NCBI GenBank assembly: GCA_029339505.1
Contig: JAQISU010000036.1
Span: 4,175,001 to 4,239,000 of the forward strand
From: Unio delphinus
Lineage: Eukaryota; Mollusca; Bivalvia; Unionida; Unionidae
DNA: 64,000 nt
Reading direction: 5' to 3'
This document shows, piece after piece, positions 14,047 to 25,825 of this stretch. The number at the start of each line of letters is the position of its first letter. Positions within the stretch are counted from its first letter, which is position 1. The translations under genes were made by a program, and so were the position numbers. The notes beneath the pieces are model-generated. The model had not been told where the DNA came from and did not search any database. It saw only the letters and a list, made by a program, of their open reading frames with translations.

Positions 14047-14307
14047 CAGGTGCAGTTGGCTCAGACAGTATTATGTTAAAATAAATACAGAGAGTACCAA
14101 AGCTTTACTAAATGTAGAAGAGTACTTGTCTAGATTATCTAGTAACAATTTAGACAACTAATGATTTAAACTAATAATATTATCATATAAAATGAACCAA
14201 ATACTTTGTAATGCATCCTTAAATCAAGAATTGTGAAGCATTTTTTGATGGTGTAATCAGAAACTGTTGGTTGGAAAGACCAGTTGACATTATCGATTAT
14301 CTTAGAT

Positions 14308-16196
14308 CAGGGGTCACCAACATGGTGCCCGCGGGCACCAGGTCCCCCCAAAGACCAGATGAGTCGCCCGCAGGCCTGTTCTAAAAATAGCACAACTCAG
14401 CTGTGTATAAAAAAAATTCTTTTCTGTTGCTATTTTTTTTTAATCACACTTGCATTTATATAGATTTAAAAAACGACAATATCTTAAAAATATGTTTCTT
14501 ATACATGAAGTTTAGATAAGTTTAGGTGAAATCTGACGTACTCCTGTTCGAAGGTCAATATTGTGCGTGTGACAATCAGTGCTCGTGGAGAGTAAGCTAA
14601 CGGGTGCAGCGAAGGTTGGCGCTGAACGCAGTTTCTTACCCCAAAAACATGGCAGAAAAAAGAAAGAAAACCTATCACTTTCACAACGAATGGGAGTCGG
14701 AGTTCTTTTTTACGATTGTGAAAGAAACCTGCGTGTGTCTTATATGCGGAGCGACTGTGGCAACGGCAAAGCGGCACAATGTGGAGAGACACTTTACTAC
14801 GAATCACAAAAACTACAATGCTAACTACCCACCGGGAAGCGCACTACGGGCAGAAAAAGCTCTAGAGCTAAAGACAGCTTTAGAAAAGCGACAGGCTTTT
14901 TTCATACGGCCGGCGAAAAAGTCACAAAAAGCATCCAAAGCCTCTTTTAGAGCTACTCATTTCCTGATCAAGAAGAAGAAGGCATTTTCAGACGGAGAAG
15001 ATGTTAAAGAAGCAATGATGATAATAGCTAACACTGTACTTAAAAACGAGAAATATGGAACCGATGTTATCGCCACTCTCTCCGACGTCCAACTGTGGGC
15101 ATCTACGATGGCTAGACGAGTGTCAGCTTTGTCCTGTAACTTGGTCGATCAGCTGGACCAGGATCTGGCAAGGTGCAGGTGGTTTAGCATCCAGTGCGAC
15201 GAGTCCGTGGACAGCAGTAGTACAGCGCATATGATGTTTTTTATCCGGATGGTGTTTGAAGATTTTTCCACAAGAGAAGAACTCTTGACACTACTGCCCA
15301 TAAAGACAACTACGAGGGGAGTTGACATTTATAACACAGTGAAGGAGTTGTTCGTGCATAAAAAGGTGACATTGGAAAAGCTGGTAGCGGTGACCACAGA
15401 TGGGGCTCCTGCTATGATAGGCCGACATGCAGGTTTATTGCTCACTGTAAAGGTGACCCAGACTTCCCAAAATGTATGCATTACCACTGCATCATTCACT
15501 AGCAGGCATTGTGTGCCAAAGTGATCGGCTTTGGGCACGTGATGACTCCCGTTGTGAAAATCATAAACAATATCCGCTCCGAAACTAAATAGCACAGGAT
15601 TTTCAAAGTGCTATTGGAGGAGATGGCAGCTGAATATGGTGACCTGCTATTACACACAGAAATCAGATGGTTCAGCAGAGGACGATTTTTACTTTTTTTT
15701 TGGTCACGTTTGGGTGAAATCAACGAGTCATGCTGCCCAAAGGCGAAGACGTCTCACTTCTAGAGGACACAGAGTGGACACTTGACCTTGCATTTTTGAC
15801 GACATTACTAAGAAACTAAACCACTTGAACTGCGAGCTGCAATGTAAAGTCAAGACTGTTGTTCCTATGATAAGTGCTTTAATTGCATTTAAAGCCAAAA
15901 TTAACATTTTCTCTGTGGATATACAGAGAAATAAGGTTCTGCACTTTCCATCTGTGCAGTCAGTGCTGAAAGACAATGTTTCTGCATCTGATACATTTGA
16001 CAAAGTTGCAGACAAGTACTGTGAAGTCATAAACAGACTTGGGCAAAAGTTTGAGAATAGGTTTTGTGACCTTGATCAGGTTGAGCCATGTGTATCATTC
16101 ATTTCCAATCCTTTCATGAATGTGGATACAACAAGCTTTGCTGAGAAACTAAGTACAACGTTCAACTTGTACGTTGTTCATCCCTGCACTAGATAA
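14308..16196 (+). mobile_element. hAT-type transposon carrying a BED-finger transposase
   Basis: The element begins CAGGGGTCACCAACATGG, a hAT-like terminus, immediately after attatcttagat, where the segmental duplication stops matching. The eight bases before it (tcttagat) would be the target duplication. I could not find the matching right end, so the 3' part seems deleted or replaced. It carries the transposase pseudogene listed next. Confidence 0.65.
14649..16196 (+). pseudogene. hAT transposase, GTF2IRD2/ZBED-like, broken
   Basis: The gene starts MAEKRKKTYHF. A BED-type zinc finger follows (CVCLICGATVATAKRHNVERH, C2 then H, about residues 20-50). After it comes a helical region and the RNase-H-fold block with IQCDESVDSS and VAVTTDGAPAMIGRH, which carries the acidic catalytic residues. 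This layout is typical of the hAT transposases related to GTF2IRD2/ZBED genes. The first frame runs to 15524. Near 15440 the family sequence moves to another frame, with further breaks to about 15820. A last open stretch at 15825-16196 ends without the C-terminal dimerisation domain. An upstream ATG at 14604 adds 15 unconvincing residues. The copy is truncated and non-functional. Confidence 0.82.
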
Positions 16197-16580
16197 ATCC
16201 AAACGAATTTACACACGTACCATTACGGCGAATTATATTATATTACGTTACTAGGCGTAATTTCCATTTCAAGATTTTAATCCAAACAAAAAACGTTTCC
16301 AGATTTATTAGCAAATTTCTTTCCGGTACGCTTAAAATGGAATTGGAACATAAAGCAAAAACAATTACTATGAAACTGTATGCCGTATTAAATTTATTCA
16401 GAAAACGGGTATTACTTACACTTTGTATCGTTAATTGTATGCGTCAGTAATAATTAACGCGTTCAGAATTTGTATTGATCGAAAATCAGTAGCGCATTTC
16501 TGTGAGAATGTTTACATTTGTGTAATACTGCGCAATGGACAGATCCCAATTCGATATATTGATAGTATCAATTTACTTTA

Positions 16581-16603
16581 CACACACACACACACACACA
16601 CAT

Positions 16604-16690
<87 letters not shown>

Positions 16691-16712
16691 TATGTATATA
16701 TATATATATATG
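16581..16712. repeat. Compound CA/TA microsatellite
   Basis: CA units (16581-16620) pass into about 35 TA units with a few interruptions. A 143-codon open frame here exists only because of the repeat. Confidence 0.95.
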
Positions 16713-17639
16713 TAACCTAATTGTATGTGTCTGCATGCGTGCTTGTGTGCGTGTTTGTTTATTCGTGTGTCAACTTCTGCTTCGTTTGCATCGCAGGCAT
16801 TGTCTGATTCATGTACATGAATTAATGTACTCTAATTCACGTGCAATTAAGGTGATAATTATATAAACAATTGTCAGTAAAAGACTTTATTTGCATCCAT
16901 ATCACAGGATAAGTCAGTTTGGAAAATTATAGAAGTATTAACGAGCTCTGGTTTTGATAGAGGTATTTTTTAAGTGTGAATGGGTTGATTAATGCAACCA
17001 ATATCCTACTAAAATTGGATTTAAAACTGAAGAAAAAAACGTATAGTGTACATAAGTTAAACATGTTAATTTATATTATGCAAAATGTCTTTAATACTCT
17101 GAGAGATTTTTGTTATTTTTAATCACCGTTTTCCAATCAGTATTTAATTAAAAATCACTTTGCCAATCATGACTAATTTGATTGGGCAATCGATTGTAAT
17201 GTTGAATTCTGTCTTCTCTATATATATTCTTAACACAAATAGTAGGATTTAACAATTTATTCAGAGTAACGGCAACCTATCTCGATGCATTCCCACTGTT
17301 TTTACATGATTTTACATCAACAACTGTGTCGCTGAGAACTACAATAATGCCTATCGTTTTTGATTGGCTCGTGTTTTCAATATATGATACTAAGTTAGTA
17401 TATATGACCCTTGACATGGGACATTCTAAGTAAAACAATTTATTTATGTCGTTATTATCGCATGACTCACAATAATTTCTTGCGTGTTTTGGTTATAAGA
17501 CACACGATATAGCTTTTTTTTTTAAAAATATTTATGTTAACATACTTAAGTTGAAACATTTGAAACGTTAGATAAAAATTATCAGATGCAAAATGAAAAA
17601 ATCCTTACCATTAATACTGTCCCTCGGTTCTTCAATAAT
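16713..17639. other. Intergenic DNA, no gene recognised
   Basis: AT-rich sequence with no supported gene or recognisable repeat. Confidence 0.5.
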
Positions 17640-18095
17640 ACGTTCTCGAAATTTTTGAATCAGATAAATATTTTCTTTTTTTTACTTCAGGTTTAGGGTC
17701 ATGTTCTTTCTATACATTAGCTATTTCAGTACGATTTTGTAAATACCCTCATGTATTTCTTTATCTACATAATAAAGGTAGGCAGGTGCTAAATCGGTAT
17801 GAAAATATCGTTAAATCTTTTGGTATTTCATTTCTGTTTTTTCAGACATTCTTCCAGATGCGATAGCAGCTTTTTCTAACTTTGGACGAAAAGACCTTCA
17901 GTAGCTTCTGCAAATACCTCAGTAAATTTCGTAACGGGTCTTAAATATTTGTTCAGCATCCTCTGCAAAATCCACCTGATATTCATTACTGTCTTGGAAT
18001 TTTCGCCTGACAGAATCCCAGACTAGTAGAAGTTTATCAATTGCTTCAAGTCACTCTCGTTCTAGCCACACGATTCACGCTTCTACAATTATTAA
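17640..18095 (-). pseudogene. RERL-motif Polinton virion gene, fragment (copy A)
   Basis: On the minus strand, 18060-17945 reads LEAIDKLLLVWDSVRRKF and then QVDFAEDAEQIF. About 17930 continues in another frame with PVTKFTEVFAEATEGLF. This aligns with residues 13-60 of the copy B protein at 40447, which has LDAIRRFVPIRDSVRNKL, TDFAAGSEELF and PVTTATKG. An in-frame stop and at least one frameshift are present. Towards 17640 the similarity fades. This extends copy A well past the hAT element and marks its far end as the start of a virion module. Confidence 0.68.
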
Positions 18096-18316
18096 TTATA
18101 TCAAAATGATCTAATTAACATCTCAACAGAGGTTTTGACATCGGTATAAGGGTCGGATGGGTAAATAAAGTGCATATCAAGACGACAACACTGTAACTTA
18201 ATGGTAAAATCCCGGGAGTCTCTTTTTGGATAGACAACCTACGTAACTCTCTGAAAAGTTAGAGACTGACGTTTTGTGGGTTGTTGTCATTTTCGTTAAT
18301 GGTTTTAGCTTAGATA

Positions 18317-18375
18317 GACATACATACATACATACATACATACATGCATACATACATACATACATACATACATAC
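18317..18375. repeat. CATA tetranucleotide microsatellite
   Basis: About 14 units of cata/taca with one variant (catg). Confidence 0.95.
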
Positions 18376-20459
18376 TATTTTTGTAATCTTATTTAATTTC
18401 TGTTATGACACATTGATAGTTTTGTTTTTAGCTGTGATAATATACTCTACCTTAGCTGCTTTTCCAAGGTGTTTATGGATGCAAGATAATTCACTCTCAG
18501 CGTTTTGGTTTACAATACACTCTTGACTGTATTTGAAATGCCATGAACCAATCATGCGATATTTTTTGCTTTACAATTTTAGCAGAGCATACGATACGAG
18601 CTATGTTTGTACCTTATGAACAGGTCCATAATCGATATAAATAATATTATAACATGTATCAAGGAGAAATTCGAATTCATTCCTGTGCACTGTCATAACG
18701 TGTTAGGAATGAGGCACTGATATACTTTGATGAGAAACATGTTCTAATAACTCCCCAAATAATAACAGAGAGATTAATAAATGCAACAACTTCAAATGTA
18801 ACACTTCGGACGTATTCATTTGACAGAGCAGGTCAAACAGGACTATTAAATCTTTTTTGAACTCAAGTTTCTTCACTTTCATAATGCCGATCTTAGTGAC
18901 CATGACCTACGGATGTAAACGAAAAATTGAAACAGCAGCGAACTGTCGTAACATTTGAATATATCAACATAATATGGACACCTGATGAAATGTATATACA
19001 GCATGGCTAATATTAGTTGATCTAAAAAGCATAATGAATGTGTAATTGATTAATACTCAAGTAGTGAAAATGAAAACGTTTGTCGCACAAATAGTAGTAT
19101 TGCAATATAATTTTAAAGTTTACGTATGATGTTATTTAACTCCTGTGGTCAATTGCTGGACAATAAAGATTTCCTATATTACAATACCACTAATACCGTG
19201 AAAAAAGAGTGGCAACTGTTTTGCTCATGTCAGCCTGACAAAATCTCCAAACAAGAACTGAGTTATCAGAGAGATCTGTTGATGAAAAATCTGTAGCAGT
19301 CGAGACTCGTTCGTCAGATCAACACCACCAATGACCTCATATGTGTAGCTACACACAGCTAAACTGTTCGATCAAATAAAAATGTACAATGGTTGATTCG
19401 AGATTTTGTACGGCTCATTTATTACATGAACCTATAAGTTAGTTGAACTGCTCTGATATGATCTGGTATTAGTTAACATGACGCAAATAATAATCCAGCT
19501 GACATCACAATATCATGCAGGTACTGTGACATTGGTCTAACTTGCTATACCATGTAGAAAGAAATGGTCAAAATATAGAGTACGTATAAGATTTGTGTCA
19601 TATAGAAAGGATACAGAAAGTATTTCATCATGTTCGCCTAGCCTCAGGGCTGTTGATTCGTCCCTAAAATGGACAACGTCTTAAAGACAAAGCCACATAA
19701 GTCATATAAGCTGTGAATGCAGTAAATTTGGAAAATAAAAAAGTAAACAATGCATGCTGATTGAATTCTAATGATTAACATAATTAACTCAAATCTCATT
19801 TACCACAAGGTGAAGTATTAAACGTGCATCTTAAATAATTAACAAGGACATAGACTTTACTTCTAATCGACGGATATTAATTTTTGCAAAATATTTATAT
19901 TAATGCAAATCATTGGCCAATTGATTGACGATATAAATACAAGACTACATATGATATTTTTTCAACCTGGCAAACTGATATTAATGCCTGTATTTCATTT
20001 CCGATGTTGGCTGGTAAATCATCATATTTTTAAAAATCAACTTTGATGAATATATTTGCATGCCTTAATTTATTTACGCATTCAACTCGATTCTTTCGAA
20101 AGAGTTCTCGCCATGTTACCATACTGAAGATTATTTGACTTCAGCATCAGTTGGAACCAATATATATTTGCCACAAATACAAATGAATTCTGAGATTTAA
20201 AAGGATATTTTGGGGTTAAAATAGTTGTTTATGCTACCAAATGACTGCTGCGTGGACTACGTTTTTGTATAAGAAACATTATGAGCAAATATATACTGCT
20301 CAGCGTTACGAAAAGCATTTTCCATGGATTCGAACGTACGCTCATGAAATAAAGTGTACAGGTCACTATGGACATATCCTTCATATCTTTAAGCAGCATG
20401 AGATGTGTTAAAATTTTTGAATCTTGATCAATTTCTTACGGAGCCCGTGAAGGGACACA
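18376..20459. other. Intergenic DNA, no gene recognised
   Basis: No supported gene, RNA or transposon seen on either strand. Confidence 0.5.
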
Positions 20460-20469
20460 ATGAACATAT

Positions 20470-20706
20470 TTTGTAAACCGAGATCTCGATTTACTAATCC
20501 GAGAACTGGGTTTACTAATCCGAGATCTCGATTTACTAATCCGAGATCTCGATTTACTAATCCGATATCTGGGTTTACTAATCCGAGATCTCGATTTACT
20601 AATCCGAGATCTGGGTTTACTAATCCGAGATCTCGATTTACTAATCCGAGATCGCAGTTTACTAATCCGAGATCTCGAATTACTAATCCGAGATCTCGGT
20701 TTACGA
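20470..20706. repeat. 21-bp minisatellite, array 1
   Basis: About eleven copies of a 21-base unit of the form tttactaatccgagatctcg. Copies alternate between gatctcgat and gatctgggt variants. Each unit contains the 8-base palindrome GAGATCTC. Because 21 is divisible by three, the array is open in frame (NPRSRFT repeats), but there is no sign of a gene. A related array lies at 21433-21570. Confidence 0.93.
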
Positions 20707-21432
20707 TATAGATTTAAATTGAAGAATTTCTCATCTTGTGGCCTCGTTTTGACTGGAAGTCTTTATTGTGGATATGCTGGTAAAGGCTGGAGGCGAAATA
20801 TTCAAACATCTGAGGTAAGTTGTAACTGTAGATTATATTATAAGGGCGTTTATTACAAATAAAATAAAATACTACTCGTAAAGTCACGAGAATAGATAAG
20901 AAAATATGCTTTGCTGTATCAAGTAAGCCAAGCCTTCTCACAGTCGATGACCCAGTAGTAAAGTACCACATAATACTTGTACAGTTAAGCGTTCACGATT
21001 ATTAATTTTGTCATAATTGATTCAGAATATCTGCCTGCGCAAATAAAATCTGGTATATTTGTTTTGTCACGGCAGCTGAGTGTTTGTCACTTGGTCCGTC
21101 TGCAAGTCCATCGTTCTTTATTGTCTCTTGAAGCACCATTTTAGAGTATATAGTTAAGTTACCCATAAGGCTTGTTAATATTATGTGAATTTAGGAATCA
21201 GGTTCGATCATAGGGAACCCTTGTTTGGGTTAAAGGATCTAATGATTACTTATCTTTGTTAAGACAAAAAAGTCTACACTACGATGTCTTTGTATTTAAA
21301 TTAGATGAAGAATATTAGGCTTAATTAATTAGTTATTTGTCTTTTATTTTACTGCAATCATTTCATTAATTCATAAAGAGATGACATAGAGATGAAAAAG
21401 TCCATGTATGTTTGATTTAATTTTCCAATATC

Positions 21433-21570
21433 TCAATGTACTAATCCGAGATCTCAGTTTACTAATCCGAGATCTCGGTTTACTAATCCGAGATGTCGGT
21501 TTACTAATCTGTGATCTCGGTTTACTAATGCGTGATCTCGGTTTACTGATCCGAGATCTCGGTGATTTGT
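21433..21570. repeat. 21-bp minisatellite, array 2
   Basis: About six units of the same 21-base repeat as at 20470, in the same orientation. The downstream flanks of the two arrays are also weakly alike (catctgaggtaagttgtaactgta at 20811 versus catctgaagtaagtaattgctgta at 21631). This suggests a duplicated locus rather than independent expansion. Confidence 0.9.
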
Positions 21571-22407
21571 CATGCGCAAGCCTCACTTTGAGTCTTGCAA
21601 ATGGAAGGAGGGACGTTTGAGATAGTACAGCATCTGAAGTAAGTAATTGCTGTATCTGTACACGTTTAATTCATAAGTTACATTCTTTATCAATCAAATG
21701 AAAATCATTATCTCGAAAGTGACAAAGCGTGATACTTTATGTGACAAATGCATTCGGTTTATTGCACAAGTCAGAACATCGCACCGTTACACAACCTATA
21801 TTTCTCAAGTCATTAATACAGAAAAACAAAAGCCATGGAGCTTGTGCTAATATTTTGAGGATAAAGTTTTGGTCGCAATATATAGGCCTGCTGCAAGACA
21901 TTTTGTAATGGAACTAAAATATGGTTTAACAGCGTGTGTATACACCTATTTGCATCTCGTGTTCTGTTTAAGACGTTTGTGTGATTCACGAAACCCAAAC
22001 GGTGTTATTTCTGCATCGTGATACATACAACAAAACGTATTTAACACGAACGAATAATTTAATGATATATAGATGGCACCCCCCGAATCTTTCAGAAAAT
22101 ACTTCTTGACATTATTTCTTCAGATCAAAACATTCCTTTCGATCATACGAAAAACTCTACAAATGTGACGTTATGCCTAGAGGTCAGTACACCTATAAAT
22201 GAAAACATTTCTCGAAATAATTTTAACTGATTTAAAATAATAGTCACTTTGAAGGCTCAGATATAAAAAATTATAAAGAATAGCACTGTTATTGTAACTA
22301 AAAGTATATTGATGTTCATAGACCAATTATAACACTCTTGTCTCCGTGATTTGCAATGATGTAATATAAACAGAACAGCAAATTAAACAGACAATATTTA
22401 TACTTAG

Positions 22408-23332
22408 TTCTACGGTGAGGAGCAAATCCTCAGAATGTCTTACTTAAGTTTATTTGAAATTACAGGAGAAGATGAAAGAGGTGAAGGTGTTGGACTTCTC
22501 AGCGATATTTTCACTGAATTCTGGGAAAGCTTCTATTCCAAATGTTGTGAGGGTGCTGATATCAAGGTTCCTATTTTGCGACATGATATGGGTGAAGATG
22601 AATGGAAATCAGTAGGTAGAATCATATGTGATGGTTGGTTAACCTTGAAATACTTTCCAGTACAACTTGCACAACCTGTACATGAAGATGCAATATTTGG
22701 TATGATTACAGTAAGTCTTACAACAACCTTTCTTGGCTTCATACCACTTTCAGAAGGAACCATCATTCAAGCAGCATTAGATAGCTTTGAATTGGTTGAT
22801 ATAAATGACCTGTTGGAGGCTTTTGAATCCCATGAGTGTAAAAAGTTGCGATTACCTGCAAACATCCAGTCAATCAATGAGGTAATTGCACACAAGGAAA
22901 TCTTACAGGAGCCAAAGTTTGTCATTGAAAGATGGAGAAAGGTGTTTGCAACCAATCTGGAAATAGATCAAAATTAGCTTTGTGACATTTGTAAAGAAAG
23001 GCAGACAGCAGTGAAGAAAATATTGAATGCTTTGAACTTTCCAGATGTGATGGACTGCAGCCAGCAAAGCACAGCTAACTATCTGAAAAGGTTTATAAAA
23101 AGTTGGACAAGAAAGATATGGAAAACATTCTGCAGTTTTGCACAGGTTCCAGTCTTATGAGCGAGAAGATCACTGTTGAGTTTACAAGGTTATATGGTTT
23201 TGAAAGACGCCCAATAGCACAAACCTGTGGAAGTATTCTACAAATGCCATCAACTTATGAAACCTTTTCAGATATGCGACAAGAATTTGAAAATATCCTA
23301 TCAAGCAATGTTTGGGAGATGAGTTTTGTTTA
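22408..23332 (+). pseudogene. HECT-like E3 ligase C-terminal fragment, broken
   Basis: The first frame (22435-22977 from its ATG) holds GEDERGEGVGLLSDIFTEFW, the start of a HECT-like region. The end holds a TGSS block, FERRPIAQTCGSILQMPSTY and a C-terminal WEMSFV, which match the last lobe of HECT-like proteins common in invertebrates and fish. An in-frame TAG at 22975 and a frameshift near 23100 interrupt it. Similarity extends upstream of the first ATG to 22408, directly after a splice-acceptor-like tacttag, so this may be a last exon. The position where I would expect the catalytic cysteine (an HTC motif) reads QTC. It could be a decayed gene or a retrocopy. Function should not be assumed. 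Confidence 0.6.
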
Positions 23333-25085
23333 ATGTGAATCAAAGCATATAGGAAGGATGTTTAGTGTTAGGGTTGTTTCTTAGTACATGCAGTATTACT
23401 ACATATAATATTATTTGACCTATGACATTGTCAACTGTGAAAAGATCTCTCCATGTAATAAAACCCAGAAAACATTTAGAATAATGTGCTTATCAGTCCA
23501 GAATGTTTCATTACCATTTGATATCTTCAGAGAAGGGTGATACTAATTTCATTTGTGCTGAATATCAACTGATATAAGAGGTAATTAAAATTCAAAGATA
23601 GATGGGACCATCATTACATTCATTTATCATCATTTAATATCCGTATATTATTGATTTTAATTCTTAAATATTCATTACAATGTTTACAATTCTTTGTTAC
23701 TGTTCAGGTCTCTTTGAAGTTTTCATGTTTCATTGTAATATTAAAATTTATGTGAATACCTGCTTATTCTGAAGGAAAAACAGAAAATAATGTTTTGTCC
23801 TGAAAAGGTCAGAAAAATAATGCATAATTATGTTCAATTTGTATTATGTGAAACATTGTTTTTAAGTTTGTGTAACTGGATAATATATTCAGACACATAA
23901 CAAACAAATTTGTTACTTAACATTATAATTTTGTTTCATGGTTTTTTTTAAAGTATGACAATTTAAGGACATTGAAATACATTTTGTTTCTATATTTCAG
24001 GCCTGTGATGATTACATCACAGCATGTGTTTTGATTTATAATGAACTTTATGTTTGTGTCCATAAATTTAGATATATATTTTTTGGGTATTTTGACAGTC
24101 AGAAAGTAAATGAGCTACATTTGTTTCTTTGTGTGAAATATTCCAATAGAGCACATGCTTCATTTCTTCTCATGATAAAATTTACCTTGTTTCTGTCTAT
24201 CTTAGGATTGAAGTTGTGATTGATAACAGTTTTTTACATCTTCATTATGATTCAGAATTTTCGAAACAGGTTTCATGTTTTAATAACTGAAATGTAGTTA
24301 CATCTTTTATATAAGTTAATGTTTTAGTGTAAATTAATTCAATTGATTTATAAGTGTATTATATATAGATTGCATAATATAATATTATTTTTAATGAATC
24401 TTGTCTATGGAATAAAAGAATAATGACTCTTGGAAGTCTTTGCTGCTGAGTGGCATATTGCAGGACATGTGATAAAAGTCACTATTACTATTTTGCTTTT
24501 ACTCCATGATGGAACTGATTACCCACGCTTTATATCTGTCGATCAATCATACTACGTTTATGAATAATAGCTTGAATTCTAGTAAAAGGATTTACAATTT
24601 ACTTGTTTAATTCATACATGGGATAAAATTGACCTATTTGATTTCAGTGTTTAGTGACTTACTTTAAAATATAAGATAAAAATGGTGTTTTCAATCAAAC
24701 ATTACTGCAAAGATTTGGTTTATAGAGTTATGTTTTGGCGGAACAAAAATATCATGAGGTCTCTTGTCGATGCATAACTTATCCCCATCCTCATCCAATG
24801 ATTATGTATGCATACCATGGATTACTATGCAGCTGAAATAAATTGTTGAGTTTTATACTCTTCTTCATATCTTGGACTATTGATCATGTGAAAGTTTATA
24901 AAATACGTATGATTAACCATAGTTGTTTTTTATTTATCTGTATCAAATGAGCATCTTTGTAAGAGAATTTCCATTTGGACACTGAAATCATCATAGAAAC
25001 TGACACTATGCAAAGAAATTTTCAACGTGTGGAAGTGTATTTGGCAACATTCAAGCCAAGACAGGAAACTACAATGACGGAGGGA
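23333..25085. other. Intergenic DNA, no gene recognised
   Basis: Very AT-rich. It may contain 3'-UTR-like sequence of the HECT-like locus, with poly-A signals aataaaa near 23458 and 24411. No further coding evidence. Confidence 0.45.
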
Positions 25086-25089
25086 GTGT

Positions 25090-25360
25090 TCTTTATTCAT
25101 TCATTCACAGTATGAAATGTCGTTTTGGCTTTAACATCAGCGCAATATAGGCCATACATGGCTACCAGTAAAACTGGTGGATGAAGAGCCTGGGAAAACC
25201 TCGATAAGAACCATCGACCCATTGGAAGACACTGGCAAGCTTTCTCACAAATCTACATAGGCTAGGCCTGAGAATCGAACAATAGTGGATAGAGGTAGGA
25301 TGGCAGAGATCGGTAAAGTTTGGCCCTTTTAACTACACGGCCATATGGGGTCCCTGCTAC
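25090..25360 (+). mobile_element. Diverged molluscan-type SINE
   Basis: It shares the order of motifs with the SINE at 7545: ggatgaagagcctgggaaaa, then aagaaccatcgacccat, then ctttctcacaaatctacata, then gaatcgaac, then a ctacacggcc end. It is older than the other copies. Confidence 0.55.
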
Positions 25361-25614
25361 GAAATAAAGCTTTGCATATGTTATAATTACTCACAATTCT
25401 TTGAGCTTCATTTATGTTTGTTATAGTTGCGTATAATTTAACAATGAAAATTGGCTTAAATGAAGAGTCCACTACAAGCATTGTATGGCTAGCATGCCTG
25501 CCGAACAGTGAAGATGCTGCCATTCGATAATGGACAAATACTTTAAATGATTGTGGAATATGCTAAATAAAATGACTAACCAAAAAGAGGCAATTACAAT
25601 TCAAAAAAATAAAG

Positions 25615-25825
25615 TTTTGGTTTGGTTTATTGCTTTATGGTACAGCCATAAACGTTAGTTACCAATGGCACAACAAAACAGGTTATTTAATTAATTGGAG
25701 TAAAGTGCCTCTCTCAAGAGCACGCCACTATAACCAACCAATGCTGTATGATTCGAACTCGCACTCCTTCGGTAATGAGTCTGACACGCTAACCTTTGAA
25801 CCAGTTACAGTGCTTTACGTATCGT
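25615..25825 (+). mobile_element. Possible second SINE family
   Basis: The stretch ggtttattgctttatggtac ... aagtgcctctctcaagagcac ... gattcgaactcgcactcct ... gctaacctttgaacca has a tRNA-like box B (gattcgaac) and the look of a short interspersed element. No open gene. Family not identified. Confidence 0.4.

Larger units (their letters stand above)
7115..14307. repeat. Segmental duplication, copy 1
   Basis: From tccagattatctggttcatt at 7115 to attatcttagat at 14307 this block is collinear with 51106-56982. Shared contents are a SINE, a GA microsatellite, a decayed Polinton integrase, a decayed PolB-helicase gene and a Cys-rich gene remnant. Copy 1 has about 1.1 kb (roughly 8720-9860) that is absent from copy 2, including the integrase 5' part. 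Both copies carry many of the same lesions, so the block was probably duplicated after the viral genes had decayed. The right end coincides exactly with the start of the hAT element at 14308. Confidence 0.88.
9735..18095. mobile_element. Decayed Polinton/Maverick element, copy A
   Basis: The order is integrase (+), PolB-helicase with an HNH-like tail (-), Cys-rich gene (+), then a hAT insertion, then a fragment of the RERL-motif virion gene (-). This matches the replication block of copy B. The capsid, protease and spike genes expected between the Cys-rich gene and the RERL-motif gene are missing, which implies a large internal deletion. I found no terminal inverted repeats. The limits given are those of recognisable coding remnants. 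Confidence 0.7.

Noticed and set aside
15329..15595. Minus-strand frames over the hAT transposase
   Set aside because: They are shadows of the plus-strand transposase, which carries the BED finger and the catalytic-region motifs.
16435..16866. 143-residue open frame
   Set aside because: It translates CA and TA microsatellites and has no domain.
20460..20711. Regularly spaced repeats that could suggest a CRISPR-like array or an 83-residue repeat protein
   Set aside because: The 21-base units are head to tail with no unique spacers, and the open frame is a consequence of unit length divisible by three.
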